In this document: one piece after another, positions 26,430-35,785 of the stretch
Numbering within the stretch: the first letter of the stretch is position 1
How the letters are laid out: each line of letters begins with the position of its first letter
Origin: CAKMZU01 sp965248335
Lineage (GTDB): Bacteria > Pseudomonadota > Gammaproteobacteria > Pseudomonadales > DT-91
Assembly (NCBI GenBank): GCA_965248335.1
Contig: CBDFIY010000003.1
Coordinates: 1,984,001 to 2,048,000 of the forward strand
DNA length: 64,000 nt
Reading direction: 5' to 3'
The notes under the pieces: generated by a model
The model's database searches: none
What the model was told of the DNA's origin: nothing
What the model saw: only the letters and a program-made list of their open reading frames with translations
Translations under genes and position numbers: made by a program

Positions 26430-27683
26430 CAGGGAAATCGCGCTATAAGGCCGTTGACAAAACTGATAAAAGAAAGTTTTCATCCCAACCAGCCTTCAGT
26501 CGCTTACCGCGAACGCTCTCTTTAGAAGACTCCATTTTCAGCATGTTCAATGCTAAATGCCTTATGACGGTCATATTTTCAGCGGCAAAACCTTCTCTGA
26601 TTCTTGATTCATCTTCTTTAAAAATCACATCTAAAGTCCAGTGAAGATTGTTTTCAATAGCCCAGTGAGAGCGTACTGCTTTTGCAAACAATGCTGCGCT
26701 AGACTCGATAGAGCATATGAAATATCGCCGCTCAATAGATGTTTCCCCCGTACTGATAACAGTCCTTTCAGATTCAACAACGCCGATTGTTTTTAAACCT
26801 TCCCAATCCTCTTTACAAGACAGCCAGTCAATGTCATTAGTAATCCAGTACCGTTTTGTTTCAATGCGTCCATGCCCTTTTTCCACGGTTTCAAAATGAT
26901 CAGACTGAGCACGCTTAAACCCCTCATCAATCAGCGCATCCAGATACCGGCTAACGTCATATAAAAGGTTTCCGTGATTACCTTTCAGTGATAGAACGTA
27001 GTCTGCCTGTGCTTGCCTGATTGCCTTCGCAATCGCTTTTTGGCAACCCATTGCATCGATAGTCACGATACTTCCTTCAAGGTTAAGCAACTTTATCAAC
27101 TCAGGAATAGCGGTTATCTCGTTAGATTTTTCATCAACCTTTATCTGACCAAGAACCGTATGATTAGCTGCACGAAAGGCACTTACCATATGGATTGCAC
27201 CTTTCTTGTCGCCTGACGTAAATGAGCGCCTCAGTGTTTTCCGTCAATGGCAACAATGTCGCTACTGCTAAGCTTATTAAAGGACTGAACCCACGAAATG
27301 AAACCGGATTGCAACTGTTTGGGATCAAGCATCGATAAAACATTGCCTATTGTGTCATGTGAGGGAATGCCATTTGGGAGGTTCATAACCTTACGAAGAA
27401 ACGCCTCTTTGGCTTTCCCAAATCTTTCTATGTCGACAAAGCTATCTGCCCCGCAAATAACGGCTAATACTGAGAGCAATAAAATATCCATCAACTCATG
27501 ACGCTTGTTCGCTGTTTCTATTCTTGGATCAGATAGGTTTTCAAAGTGATCTGTAAAATTTGTACTCATTACGTCATTCATAATCATGTAAAAAATACAT
27601 TTAATGACGCTTATTTTTCTTCATAGTTCACAAATTCGTCGATCTTGCTGCGAAATTGCTATGTTCATAGCGCGATAGCCCTG
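26430..27683. mobile_element. ISAs1-family element, copy 2
   Basis: 1254 bases from CAGGGAAATCGCGCTATA (26430) to, reversed, CAGGGCTATCGCGCTATG (27683). Near-perfect 10-base flanking repeats GGATATATCC and GGATATATAC, nine of ten identical. The right flank abuts MITE-A copy 6. Sequence is nearly identical to copy 1 where both are intact. Confidence 0.9.
26443..27587 (-). pseudogene. ISAs1 transposase with a single-base frameshift
   Basis: From ATG 27587 the frame reads MIMNDVMSTNFTDHF to VAIDGKH and stops at 27231. The rest (from LRRSFTSGDKK, then MVSAFRAANHTV to 26443) is in another frame. Copy 1 has GGAAAAACACTG where this copy has GGAAAACACTG, so loss of one A caused the break, right after the first catalytic Asp. 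Together the parts encode a full-length roughly 380-residue ISAs1 transposase. Confidence 0.92.
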
Positions 27684-27688
27684 GGATA

Positions 27689-27823
27689 TATACCGATCAT
27701 ATTTGAAGATACAAGGGCGTTAGTCGCGCTTGCTCACCCCGTCACTTACGGGCTGTAAGCTCATGGGCTCATGGGAATTCACTCGCTTGCCGCCTTCTTG
27801 TATCTCCAATTCCGATGGGTATA
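27689..27823. repeat. MITE-A copy 6
   Basis: 135 bases: TATACCGATCATATTTGAAG ... CCAATTCCGATGGGTATA, with a partly duplicated centre (GGGCTGTAAGCTCATGGGCTCATGGG). It directly adjoins the end of ISAs1 copy 2. Confidence 0.92.
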
Positions 27824-27924
27824 AATACATTAGCCATAGCTCGCGTGCTTTTAATTTCTGGATAAACCAAGTCGTCAGGCGCTGGAGCTAGGCTAATTTC
27901 TTTACGTCAATATCCCTATAGGTA

Positions 27925-28104
27925 CTAATGATTTGGCTTTTGATTTGGTTCTTTTAATGCATCTAGCTCATTATCTAATTTATCTACAGCATCGTTTAAT
28001 TTATCAATGTTGCTTATGCGCTTTTTTTGAAAAAATTTAGTTGTAAATGTTGTATTGATTACTTCCTGTATGGCTTCCTTCACGTTATCTTCTGTCGCTT
28101 TCAT
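27925..28104 (-). CDS. Small coiled-coil protein (59 residues)
   Basis: ATG 28104 with an AGG ribosome site 11 bases upstream; ends TAG at 27925. The translation starts MKATEDNVKEAIQEV and continues to SNIDKLNDAVDKLDNELDA, with hydrophobic residues at heptad spacing, then ends KPNH. The regular amphipathic pattern and ribosome site support a real small gene. No family recognised. The surrounding gaps, 27824-27924 and 28105-28356, show no other gene. Confidence 0.5.
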   Translation of the reverse strand: MKATEDNVKEAIQEVINTTFTTKFFQKKRISNIDKLNDAVDKLDNELDALKEPNQKPNH

Positions 28105-28356
28105 GTTCTTTACCTGCCGTTTAATTCATGCAGATTTTGGAGCACTTCCATTTCCTGCATCTTTGATTAAGTTTATTTGGCGCCTATTACTTGAGCATGT
28201 CAAAAGAATAATAATGATTATGCAGGATCATTCTGACTTATGCTAAAGAATAAAAATGGTTGGGCCTAAGGTAATGATCACGCCAGCTAATTAATTATTA
28301 TCAGGTATTGGCAACTTATCTGCGGGTGAAAGAGGCTGTACAAAAAGAAACAGGCA

Positions 28357-28417
28357 ATGCTTTGATGACCGACAAGCCATCAAAGCATGCTAAACATTAA
28401 AGCATGCTAAACATTAA
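28357..28417 (-). terminator. Stem-loop and 17-bp direct repeat after the P450 gene
   Basis: ATGCTTTGATG (28357-28367) and CATCAAAGCAT (28378-28388) form an 11-bp stem; on the minus strand it is followed by TTTCTTTTTG. Just before it lie two exact copies of AGCATGCTAAACATTAA (28384-28400, 28401-28417). Probable end of the P450 transcript. Confidence 0.6.
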
Positions 28418-28438
28418 AGCAAAAGTAGAGGCTTATAT

Positions 28439-29809
28439 TTATAACCTAACAAGGTGCAATGGCAATCCATCATGTGGCTTCGGTAACGGCATGTGATCCA
28501 TTTTAGGGTCATAACCTTTAAGCGTATTGTACTCAAAGCGTAACGTGAATTGATGCATAAACACTTTAGCCACCATAGCAGCAAAATGCATACCTATGCA
28601 TTTATGTGCGCCACCACCAAACGGCATGTAGCAGAAACTGTGATTTTTTTGCTCACTTCTCTCCTTTGTAAATCGCTCTGGATCAAAGGTGTAAGGGTCT
28701 GTCCAATATTCAGGCATATAGTGATTAAAGGTCGGTGGGCACCAAACGACCGTATTAGCAGGTATTTCATAACCACCCAATTCACTATCACGAATTGTTC
28801 GGCGGGCAAGCATAGGTACAGAGGGGTGAAGACGAAGAGATTCTTTAAACACGAGATCCGTATCTGCCATGAGATCTAAATCTTCGTAGCTAAGTGCAGC
28901 TTTATTGATAGATTGCGCCTCTTTACGCATACGCGCTTGCCACTCTTTATTTTTGCCAGAGTGATAGACCATATGAATGATCGCAGAGGTTGTTGTATCG
29001 TGTGCAGCAAACAGTAAAAATGCAGCCTGCTTGATGATCATTTCGTCTGCAAAATAATTACCGTCATCATCACGCTCATTACACAGATAGGTCATCGTAT
29101 CTGTCCCTTCTTTTCCACGACGCTCCTTAATGAGATTACTCAAAAAAGCATGCTGATAACGAATGCCGTCCTTCCCTTTTTTGAATTTACCGCCCGGTAT
29201 TTCTTTTCGTATCAATGCAAGCAGGCCTTCCGAGCTATCTTTGAACGATTTAATGAGCAGACTTGTTTCCTTGCCGTCTAAATCATCAATGCCAAAGAAT
29301 ACATTCAGCGCAACCTCCATCAATGTTTGCTTAATCATTTTGAAAAAAACAATCGACTTCTTTTGATCGATAAGCGTGAGATTTCGCTCGACAACAAGAT
29401 TAATGCGCTCAAGATAACGGCGCATGGCATCATTTTTAAAGGCTGTTTGAAACATACGCCTAACATCCCTGTGATCAGAGCCATCACTGGTTAAAATGGT
29501 ATCAGGGTAGATCGAGCCGAGTGTTTTCTCATAACCCATTCTGGCAGAATAGTTCTTATCTTTATCAATAAAGATTTTTTTATAGTTATCCGCACCAACC
29601 ACTAACAAACCATTTTGACCGCCTAGGCGTATGCGTGATACCTCACCGTATTTTTTATGGTAATCATCCACAACATTATGTAAGTCCGTCATAATAGGGA
29701 TTGCTTTGCCTACCCAGGGGTAGCCATAATCTCCTGGGATATGCAGCAATTCTTTGTTGTCTTCTTGCTGGGTATATTCTTGATCCGGTGCAACAGATGA
29801 TGATGCCAT
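28439..29809 (-). CDS. Cytochrome P450
   Basis: 456 residues, soluble (no N-terminal anchor), start ATG 29809 with GGAGAG upstream. Diagnostic motifs: I-helix AAHDTTTSAIIHMV (around residue 270), K-helix ESLR (E-x-x-R), PERF, and the haem-binding FGGGAHKCIGMHFAAM near residue 400 with the cysteine ligand. Overall layout (PGDYGYPWVGKAIP start, HxxCIG loop) recalls the CYP120/CYP26-like bacterial group that hydroxylates isoprenoid or fatty substrates; the substrate is not determinable here. No ferredoxin or ferredoxin reductase gene is nearby, so electron partners must be elsewhere. It diverges from hemN with a 120-base gap. Confidence 0.95.
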   Translation of the reverse strand: MASSSVAPDQEYTQQEDNKELLHIPGDYGYPWVGKAIPIMTDLHNVVDDYHKKYGEVSRIRLGGQNGLLVVGADNYKKIFIDKDKNYSARMGYEKTLGSIYPDTILTSDGSDHRDVRRMFQTAFKNDAMRRYLERINLVVERNLTLIDQKKSIVFFKMIKQTLMEVALNVFFGIDDLDGKETSLLIKSFKDSSEGLLALIRKEIPGGKFKKGKDGIRYQHAFLSNLIKERRGKEGTDTMTYLCNERDDDGNYFADEMIIKQAAFLLFAAHDTTTSAIIHMVYHSGKNKEWQARMRKEAQSINKAALSYEDLDLMADTDLVFKESLRLHPSVPMLARRTIRDSELGGYEIPANTVVWCPPTFNHYMPEYWTDPYTFDPERFTKERSEQKNHSFCYMPFGGGAHKCIGMHFAAMVAKVFMHQFTLRFEYNTLKGYDPKMDHMPLPKPHDGLPLHLVRL

Positions 29810-29862
29810 AAAAGCTCTCCTTTATTTTTTAAACGAGTTTACAGCCACGCAAACATAAAAAT

Positions 29863-29876
29863 TTGTTTTAGATCAA
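29863..29876. promoter_or_regulatory. Candidate FNR/Anr box upstream of hemN
   Basis: TTGTTTTAGATCAA fits TTGAT-N4-ATCAA with one mismatch, 54 bases before the hemN start. Consistent with the Fnr-type regulator encoded in the same operon and with anaerobic induction of hemN in related bacteria. Confidence 0.55.
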
Positions 29877-29929
29877 AAAATACCGACAAGTAGCGCGTAC
29901 ACTGCTATCAACATAAAGGCAGATTTGAT

Positions 29930-31339
29930 ATGCAAACAAATGCGCACTCAGTCAATACAACCCCCGCCATAGAGTTGCCAAAAAAATCACTGATTAATCG
30001 CTATAACATTCAAAGCCCAAGGTATACATCCTACCCAACGGCTAATGAAATGCACGCTATAGATGAAGCATACTATTTACATGCGCTGCAATCTGTACGC
30101 GACAAGCCTTTTGAACCCCTATCTCTGTATGTCCACATTCCTTTTTGCTTTAATATTTGTTACTACTGCGGTTGCAATAAAATCGTTACTAAAGACACCA
30201 ACCAAGCCAGCCTTTACCTACAATACCTAGACAAAGAAATGGCGCTTGTTCAGGGTGAAATTGGTAAGAGGCGTATCATCAAGCAACTACATATCGGCGG
30301 CGGAACACCCACTTTTTTAGATGCAGGTCAACTTACCTTCATGATGCTGAGTATCGCCAAACACTTCCGATTGTCTGATGATGAGAATCGAGAATTCTCA
30401 ATAGAAGTTGACCCTCGTACAGTTAACCCGGATACCCTCGCTTTACTTAAAGGGTTAGGCTTTAATCGAATCAGTTTTGGCGTACAAGACCTTGACCCGC
30501 AAGTGCAAAAGTGCATAAATCGAGAGCATAGCCTTGACGATATACAAACACTCGTATCAAGTGCACGCGAGCTAGGGTTTGAGTCAATCAATCTTGATTT
30601 TCTTTATGGGCTTCCTCTGCAAACAGAGCATACCTTTAGTCAAACGCTTGACCACATTGTCACCATAAAACCCGACCGTATAGCGCTGTACAACTATGCA
30701 CATATGCCAAGCATATTCAAAAGCCAACGTGCGCTAGATCGCTTGAAAATACCGACGCCAGAAAATAAAATTCAGCTATACCACACTGCTATCAGAAAGC
30801 TCACAGAATCTGGGTATAAAATGATTGGTATGGATCATTTTGTACTAACAAGCGATGAACTCTATCAAGCACAAAGACATCGAAAGCTGCAACGTAATTT
30901 CCAAGGTTATAGCGTAAAAAAAGCAAATGACTTAATCGGTATCGGGGTGTCAGCTATCAGTCAAAATCACCGTGCGATCTACCAAAATGCCAAAGATATT
31001 AATGACTACTATCAGGCAATTGACGATAAACAATTTGCTTATAAAAAAGGGTTATCCATCAGTGACGAAGATATCAGGTGTCGTGCTGTTATTATGTCTT
31101 TAATGACATGCTTCCGCATTGATATAAAAGAGTGGGAAGCAACCTTTAAACTTCGATTTTTAGAGTATTTTAAGCAGTCCATTGACGCCCTTGAAAGCTA
31201 CCGCTTAGATGGCCTAGTAGATATCACAGACACACACGTTAACATTACAGCTAAAGGCTATTTATTTGTCAGGCAAATTACTCGCCAATTTGATCGGTAC
31301 AAAAAAAACAATACCGATACCTTTTCTAAGGCCCTATAA
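29930..31339 (+). CDS. hemN: Oxygen-independent coproporphyrinogen III dehydrogenase
   Basis: 469 residues. The radical-SAM cluster motif is in YVHIPFCFNICYYCGCNK (C-x3-C-x2-C, followed by the extra Cys typical of HemN), then GGGTPTF and EVDPRTV for SAM binding; NRISFGVQDLDPQVQ and YGLPLQT are HemN signatures. Converts coproporphyrinogen III to protoporphyrinogen IX without oxygen. Full length suggests true HemN rather than HemW. Its stop overlaps the regulator start (TAATG). Confidence 0.96.
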   Translation: MQTNAHSVNTTPAIELPKKSLINRYNIQSPRYTSYPTANEMHAIDEAYYLHALQSVRDKPFEPLSLYVHIPFCFNICYYCGCNKIVTKDTNQASLYLQYLDKEMALVQGEIGKRRIIKQLHIGGGTPTFLDAGQLTFMMLSIAKHFRLSDDENREFSIEVDPRTVNPDTLALLKGLGFNRISFGVQDLDPQVQKCINREHSLDDIQTLVSSARELGFESINLDFLYGLPLQTEHTFSQTLDHIVTIKPDRIALYNYAHMPSIFKSQRALDRLKIPTPENKIQLYHTAIRKLTESGYKMIGMDHFVLTSDELYQAQRHRKLQRNFQGYSVKKANDLIGIGVSAISQNHRAIYQNAKDINDYYQAIDDKQFAYKKGLSISDEDIRCRAVIMSLMTCFRIDIKEWEATFKLRFLEYFKQSIDALESYRLDGLVDITDTHVNITAKGYLFVRQITRQFDRYKKNNTDTFSKAL

Positions 31340-32115
31340 TGAGTGTAGCATTACAGAGAACCTCAATGATTGACCTACAAAAAAGCCTTAGTAAATCCTG
31401 CCCTCATCAACCTAACATTAACTGCAATCAATGTAGCCTAGGAAATATTTGCTTACCTACGGCGCTTGAAAAAGAAGAGATTGATAAGCTCGACATGATC
31501 GTCAGAAGGCGAAGAGCGCTTTCCAAGAACGACCACCTTTACCGCTGCATGGATAATTTTCAATCCGTTTATGCCATCCGCTCAGGGCATATTAAAACCT
31601 ACCAAGTAACCGAAGATGGTGAAGAGCAAGTCACAGGGTTCTATTTCCCAGGTGAAATCGTAGGCCTTGACGGTATTGGAAAAAATCATTATATGAATAA
31701 CGCGAAAGCTCTAGAAAAAACAGCTATTTGTGAAATCCCATTCCACCAATTTCAACAACTTACAGCGGAGTTTCCACAACTTCAAATGCACTTTTTTCAG
31801 CTCATGGGAAAAGAAATCACTTCTGATCAACAGTTAATTACCCTCCTCTCAAAAAAAACAGCGGAACAACGTATTGCAACGTTTATCCTTACTATATCTT
31901 CGCGTAAATCGAGACATAATCAGTCTTCGGAGCACTTTACACTGCCTATGTCTCGAACAGATATAGCAAACTACCTTGGACTTACCATCGAAACTGTCAG
32001 CCGCATTTTTAGCAAGCTTGCAAAAAGTGATGCCATCACAATCAATAATAAAAACGTTCAAATTTGTGATTTAAATAAATTGAGGGTACTTGCTAACCTA
32101 GATGCCTATCTATAA
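31339..32115 (+). CDS. fnr: FNR/Anr-type oxygen-sensing transcriptional regulator
   Basis: 258 residues. N-terminal cysteines 29, 32 and 38 (C-x2-C-x5-C in NCNQCSLGNICLP) plus a later cysteine in EKTAICEIPF give the four ligands of the [4Fe-4S] sensor. A cyclic-nucleotide-like domain follows (YAIRSGHIKTYQ, FYFPGEIVGLDGIG) and the Crp-type helix-turn-helix MSRTDIANYLGLTIETVSRIFSKL, whose recognition helix ETVSR matches FNR specificity. One-base overlap with hemN indicates one operon, as in pseudomonads. Confidence 0.95.
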   Translation: MSVALQRTSMIDLQKSLSKSCPHQPNINCNQCSLGNICLPTALEKEEIDKLDMIVRRRRALSKNDHLYRCMDNFQSVYAIRSGHIKTYQVTEDGEEQVTGFYFPGEIVGLDGIGKNHYMNNAKALEKTAICEIPFHQFQQLTAEFPQLQMHFFQLMGKEITSDQQLITLLSKKTAEQRIATFILTISSRKSRHNQSSEHFTLPMSRTDIANYLGLTIETVSRIFSKLAKSDAITINNKNVQICDLNKLRVLANLDAYL

Positions 32116-32351
32116 AAAGGCGCCCTTCTCTGGGCTATATAAAACAAGCAGTGATAAACCGACCTATAGAAATAGTTAGACCTATAAAGATATAAATCCG
32201 CAACATGTATTCAAAAAGAGTATTACGCAACCTCTAATATACCTACCTAGACTTCAATCCAGCGGCCAATTTTGATGGCTTAATCTGAGTAATCACTCAA
32301 TATTAGGGGGCAAGAAATATTTTAAACAATGTTTCGCCCCTTTCTATAAGT

Positions 32352-33317
32352 ATGGGTATAAAATGCATGGCAATTAAAATTTCATTGTTAGGCTTGACGC
32401 GATCTAACGATCAGGTTGTGCGCTTATTTATAGAATCCGAAAGAATGCAGCATCTTACGTTATCTAATCAAGATGACATGCAAGCCGCTATTGTAGACGC
32501 AGACAACTTAACGTCAAATGGTGGTCGGATTGACATTACCCAGCTAAAAATACCGCTAATTTACCTGTCAGATAAAGAGATAAAAAAACCTAACGTAATC
32601 TGGGTAAAAAAACCCATCAGCCAAAAGAAAATAATAAATGCGGCTAAAACATTAAATAAAATGTTTTTTAAAAAAAACCTATCGCTAAGGGATATATCGT
32701 CAGACAGCCCTCAAATTTATGATCCTCAAGAAACCTTGCAGGGTTACCTTTGCAAGGCGATCAAGTTAAGCCGATCTTCTGGGAAGCCTATTATTATTGA
32801 CTGCCAGAAAAAAAAGATCTCTGTTGATGCCGTCAATGATTTGGTTAACATAGGTGTAAGCCCTGTCACGCTAAAAGCTCTGTGTCGTTTCACATTAAAA
32901 AAAGACAACACACAACTCTATCACGGAGATGTTTCCCCTTTTGGTGTTAGCGGGATAAAAAACATACAGCAGTTTCAATGGGAAGTAGCGTTACTTTGTG
33001 CCAGAGGGCGAATCCCTAATAACGTTGACATCAACCAAAGATTTCAGCTCTCTCACTGGCCTAACCTTACCCTCTGGCAGTCTCCGAATACCGCAATGAG
33101 GATATGCGCGCTCTGGGAGCAATCGTCGTTAACACCGCTAGAGGTTTGCCGGCAACTTGATATTGACCAAGCAGATGTGTTTTCTGTTTTTGTCGCAGCA
33201 CAATCAGCTGGCCTACTACTAAAATCTAATCAAAGTATATTTTTAAGAAGGCACAAACCTGTAGACGAAGCACGAAAAGTTCTTGCCGATTTTTTTGAAA
33301 AAGTGAAGCGCGTCTAA
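32352..33317 (+). CDS. Pseudo-receiver protein with C-terminal winged-helix-like domain
   Basis: 321 residues (ATG 32367, MAIKISLLGL, is an equally good start). The first roughly 105 residues look like a degenerate response-regulator receiver: strand KISLLGLTRS, an acidic VDADN after strand three, IPLIYLSD, and a lysine-proline pair in VIWVKKPIS where the conserved KP sits. The phospho-acceptor Asp environment is not canonical. The C-terminal part (SPNTAMRICALWEQSSLTPLEVCRQL, then ADVFSVFVAAQSAGLL) resembles a winged helix. Similar two-part proteins may relay signals without phosphorylation; no function is known to me. It lies 236 bases after fnr on the same strand. Confidence 0.5.
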   Translation: MGIKCMAIKISLLGLTRSNDQVVRLFIESERMQHLTLSNQDDMQAAIVDADNLTSNGGRIDITQLKIPLIYLSDKEIKKPNVIWVKKPISQKKIINAAKTLNKMFFKKNLSLRDISSDSPQIYDPQETLQGYLCKAIKLSRSSGKPIIIDCQKKKISVDAVNDLVNIGVSPVTLKALCRFTLKKDNTQLYHGDVSPFGVSGIKNIQQFQWEVALLCARGRIPNNVDINQRFQLSHWPNLTLWQSPNTAMRICALWEQSSLTPLEVCRQLDIDQADVFSVFVAAQSAGLLLKSNQSIFLRRHKPVDEARKVLADFFEKVKRV

Positions 33318-33322
33318 CCTTA

Positions 33323-33526
33323 ATGCAAGCAAAAGTTATTATCTCTAGTCCATTAACGAAATACTTAACCTTGTTGGCTTTGACTGTTTTAAGCGTTGCC
33401 TACATGACGCAGAATAGAAAATTACAATTGATTCGACTCAAAGTGCCACCTGAAAAATACCGAGTTTATGTAGAAGTAATATTTTCCGTTTATTCGAGGA
33501 AGAAAATTAGCTACTACTTGAAATAA
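33323..33526 (+). CDS. Possible small one-helix membrane protein
   Basis: 67 residues starting 5 bases after the previous stop. One hydrophobic segment (YLTLLALTVLSVAYM) near the N-terminus and a basic C-terminus. No obvious ribosome site. It may be translated by coupling with the upstream gene, or may be chance. Confidence 0.35.
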   Translation: MQAKVIISSPLTKYLTLLALTVLSVAYMTQNRKLQLIRLKVPPEKYRVYVEVIFSVYSRKKISYYLK

Positions 33527-33631
33527 AGATCAAGGTGTTTTTCATATGCTGATACAATCCATCTTGTATCGCCAGCAATAACATTATCAGCATGAAATGT
33601 TGGAATCTGATGCCGTATACTTAAATAACTA

Positions 33632-33746
33632 CCTGATTACCCCTAAAGCTCAGCTACTGTTACACTTGCGATCAAGAACAGTATCGACGAGGTGTTCACA
33701 TGCCTAAAAATACGGTTCAATTCCAAAAAGGCTACAGCCTTTCAGA
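33632..33746. mobile_element. Remnant of the IS1595-family element (one end)
   Basis: Carries the inverted repeat CCTGATTACCCCTAAAGCTC, the leader and the first codons of the transposase (MPKNTVQFQKGYSLS) before homology to the complete copy (11676-12696) stops at 33746. It is the transposase-start end, in opposite orientation to the complete copy. Confidence 0.88.
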
Positions 33747-33826
33747 GTAAGCGTTCATTCTCAGGCATCATTACCTTACACTCGTTAATCATCTATCTTC
33801 CTCCTCGTCATTTATGAGGAAAACAC

Positions 33827-33931
33827 ATGCAGGCTCATCAAGATTCACTAACCAATAAAGCCAGCAAGCGGAAGAAACCTGTACAGAGAAGCCAAGAAGA
33901 GTGGCAAGCACTCATTGGCGAAATAAGCTAA
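33827..33931 (+). pseudogene. Fragment of an IS66-type accessory protein (TnpA-like)
   Basis: 34 residues: MQAHQDSLTNKASKRKK followed by RSQEEWQALIGEIS, then stop. The R-S-x-E-E-W-x-x-L-I motif is the usual beginning of IS66 TnpA-like helix-turn-helix proteins. The rest is missing, so it is an IS trace. Confidence 0.45.
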
Positions 33932-33995
33932 AGAATAATGCGGTCGATACAACCATCTTTTTTACATTTGGAGGCTTTCCTGGACTTAAGGTCAG

Positions 33996-34907
33996 CTATC
34001 TATTTCCAGATACATTTACCAAGGAGGGCATTTGTTGAATCACTTTATTCGAGGGTTGACTCACCTGAACCGGTCGCTGCTGTGATGGCGAAGTAGGCGG
34101 TGATTGAAATCCATTAGCAAACCCTCTTTTTAAAGCATTTCTAGCAACTTTGCCTTTTTTTGCATAATAACCTATAGCGCCACCGATTCCCGCTGCCGTT
34201 AATATTACGGCTACAGCACCCAGAGTACAGGCTAAAATTAATGTTATTTTATCACTGGCAGCACTTGCCAACGATTTCGTATGAACAATACCATCACTAC
34301 CAATCTGGCCATATACTGTTAACGCCGTATCGTGTGGTGAAGTTAGCCCTATTATGTAGCCTTGTTCAGCCATACCCGGTGGATGTGTAACCGCTACTAT
34401 CGGGTGTAGATTATCAGGAACAAGTATATCTGCAACTGAATTGGGATGATAGTCATTGCCAAGAATTACCCTATCTATATCACCTGAATGCTTAATACGG
34501 GCAAACCAAGTGGGAGATTCTTCAAAAGAAACTTCACCACACTTATCTTGAAATGAATGTATTTTTTCAATGCCTGACATCTTAAGCATAGCCAGAAGTC
34601 CCTCCTTATTTGCAGGGTCATAGCGTGGATGCGAAGCAAGCCAGTCGTGAGTGGGGGGCCAGCCGTGAGTGGTGACAGCCGAGGCTTCAGGCACTTGAAA
34701 ATTTGCAGGGTCATAGCCTAGTTGCGTAGCAAGCAAGTCGTTAGTGGTGACAGCCGAGACTTCAGGCACTTGAAAATTTGCAGGGTCATAGTCTAGTTGC
34801 GTAGCAAGCAAGTCGTTAGTGGTGACAGCCGAGACTTCAGACACTTGAAAAAGTGACGCACCTAAAATAAAACCTATTAATACATATAAATTTGATTTTT
34901 TTTTCAT
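33996..34907 (-). CDS. Exported repeat protein with C-terminal glycine-rich membrane helix, unknown
   Basis: 303 residues. Signal peptide MKKKSNLYVLIGFILGASLF, then 25-residue repeats of the form FQVPEVSAVTTNDLLATQL-YDPAN (two near-exact copies after the first, and one divergent copy with HGWPPTHDWLASHP). A central domain follows (residues about 110-205, with one Cys), then a transmembrane segment ILACTLGAVAVILTAAGIGG, a basic stop (YYAKKGKVARNALKRG) and a Pro/Gln/Ser-rich tail. This topology exposes a 200-residue N-terminal part outside the inner membrane. Start ATG 34907 overlaps the stop of the next gene upstream by 4 bases (ATGA), so the pair is translationally coupled. No family recognised. 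Confidence 0.65.
   Translation of the reverse strand: MKKKSNLYVLIGFILGASLFQVSEVSAVTTNDLLATQLDYDPANFQVPEVSAVTTNDLLATQLGYDPANFQVPEASAVTTHGWPPTHDWLASHPRYDPANKEGLLAMLKMSGIEKIHSFQDKCGEVSFEESPTWFARIKHSGDIDRVILGNDYHPNSVADILVPDNLHPIVAVTHPPGMAEQGYIIGLTSPHDTALTVYGQIGSDGIVHTKSLASAASDKITLILACTLGAVAVILTAAGIGGAIGYYAKKGKVARNALKRGFANGFQSPPTSPSQQRPVQVSQPSNKVIQQMPSLVNVSGNR
34614..34850. repeat. 75-bp tandem repeats in the exported-protein gene
   Basis: Two near-identical 75-base units, 34674-34748 and 34749-34823, a partial third 34824-34850 and a diverged unit before them. They encode the 25-residue repeats that start right at the signal-peptide boundary. Confidence 0.88.
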
Positions 34908-35776
34908 TTTGTCTCCTTAGGCAGTAGTTTTTTAACTGTTTGATGGTCCATGTTTCCCCTTGTAGCAATTTTGAGCAGTAATGCCATTTGATCTAAGCCA
35001 ATAGGCGCTTTAACTCTTTTTGCTGCCTCAGTGCGAGTATTATAACTGCCATACTTATCGTCATTAGGGCTTTTCGCACCAAACTCGTCATCTATTTCAA
35101 CCATGAAACGTTTGTGCGCAAATGATGATGTGTCTAGAGCTGACTTAAGCAGCTTCGCTGTCTCTTCTTTTGTATAACGCCTTTCATCAGTGCTTATTTT
35201 TTTTGCCAGCCTCCCCATTACAAAGCCGCTATTTTTTCCTTTTTTAATCTGCTTTATCAGTATTGCTGTACGTCTAAAATCATTGAAAGCACCACCAAGA
35301 TAGGTTGCCCCCGCACTAAACGTCGTGGGTAGTTGCATGCCTATTCTGTATAAGTAACCGAGGACCACACCAAAAGGGAAAAAAAGTGCGCTTGCCCCAA
35401 CGCTTACCGCTTTCCTAGTATTAGACAAATCAGAACTCTTAACGGCCTGATTAACAGCTTCAATAATATCTTTATTAACCGGCCCGACAACTGCATCAGC
35501 GACAAAAGCCATGGGAGTAGCAATCACGTTCATTGCAGTAAGCCCTATTTTTTTTGACACCCTTACGTTGCGGGAGTGATGAAGTAGCTGATGGTTCATC
35601 ATTATAAGATTCGAAGCATAAGAGGATGAGGAAACAAATGATAAACGCTCTACAGCGTGAATCTTTTCCTGGACTCGTAACTCTTTAAGCATACCGTCCA
35701 GTGTGTCATTGCATACATCAGAATGACAAAAATAAGATGAAAGCAATAAAATAATAACTTTTATATTTTTAAACAT
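34904..35776 (-). CDS. Exported protein of unknown function, first gene of a coupled pair
   Basis: 290 residues with a signal peptide (MFKNIKVIILLLSSYFCHSDVC) and a hydrophobic middle (MNVIATPMAFVADAVVGPV; VGASALFFPFGVVLGYLYRIGM) that could insert into a membrane. The C-terminal third is helical and charged. Paired cysteines near the mature N-terminus (HSDVCND). A run of eight Gs lies 10 bases before the start codon on the coding strand. No family recognised. Together with the downstream repeat protein it is an island gene pair between IS remnants. Confidence 0.65.
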   Translation of the reverse strand: MFKNIKVIILLLSSYFCHSDVCNDTLDGMLKELRVQEKIHAVERLSFVSSSSYASNLIMMNHQLLHHSRNVRVSKKIGLTAMNVIATPMAFVADAVVGPVNKDIIEAVNQAVKSSDLSNTRKAVSVGASALFFPFGVVLGYLYRIGMQLPTTFSAGATYLGGAFNDFRRTAILIKQIKKGKNSGFVMGRLAKKISTDERRYTKEETAKLLKSALDTSSFAHKRFMVEIDDEFGAKSPNDDKYGSYNTRTEAAKRVKAPIGLDQMALLLKIATRGNMDHQTVKKLLPKETK

Positions 35777-35785
35777 TTTTTAATA

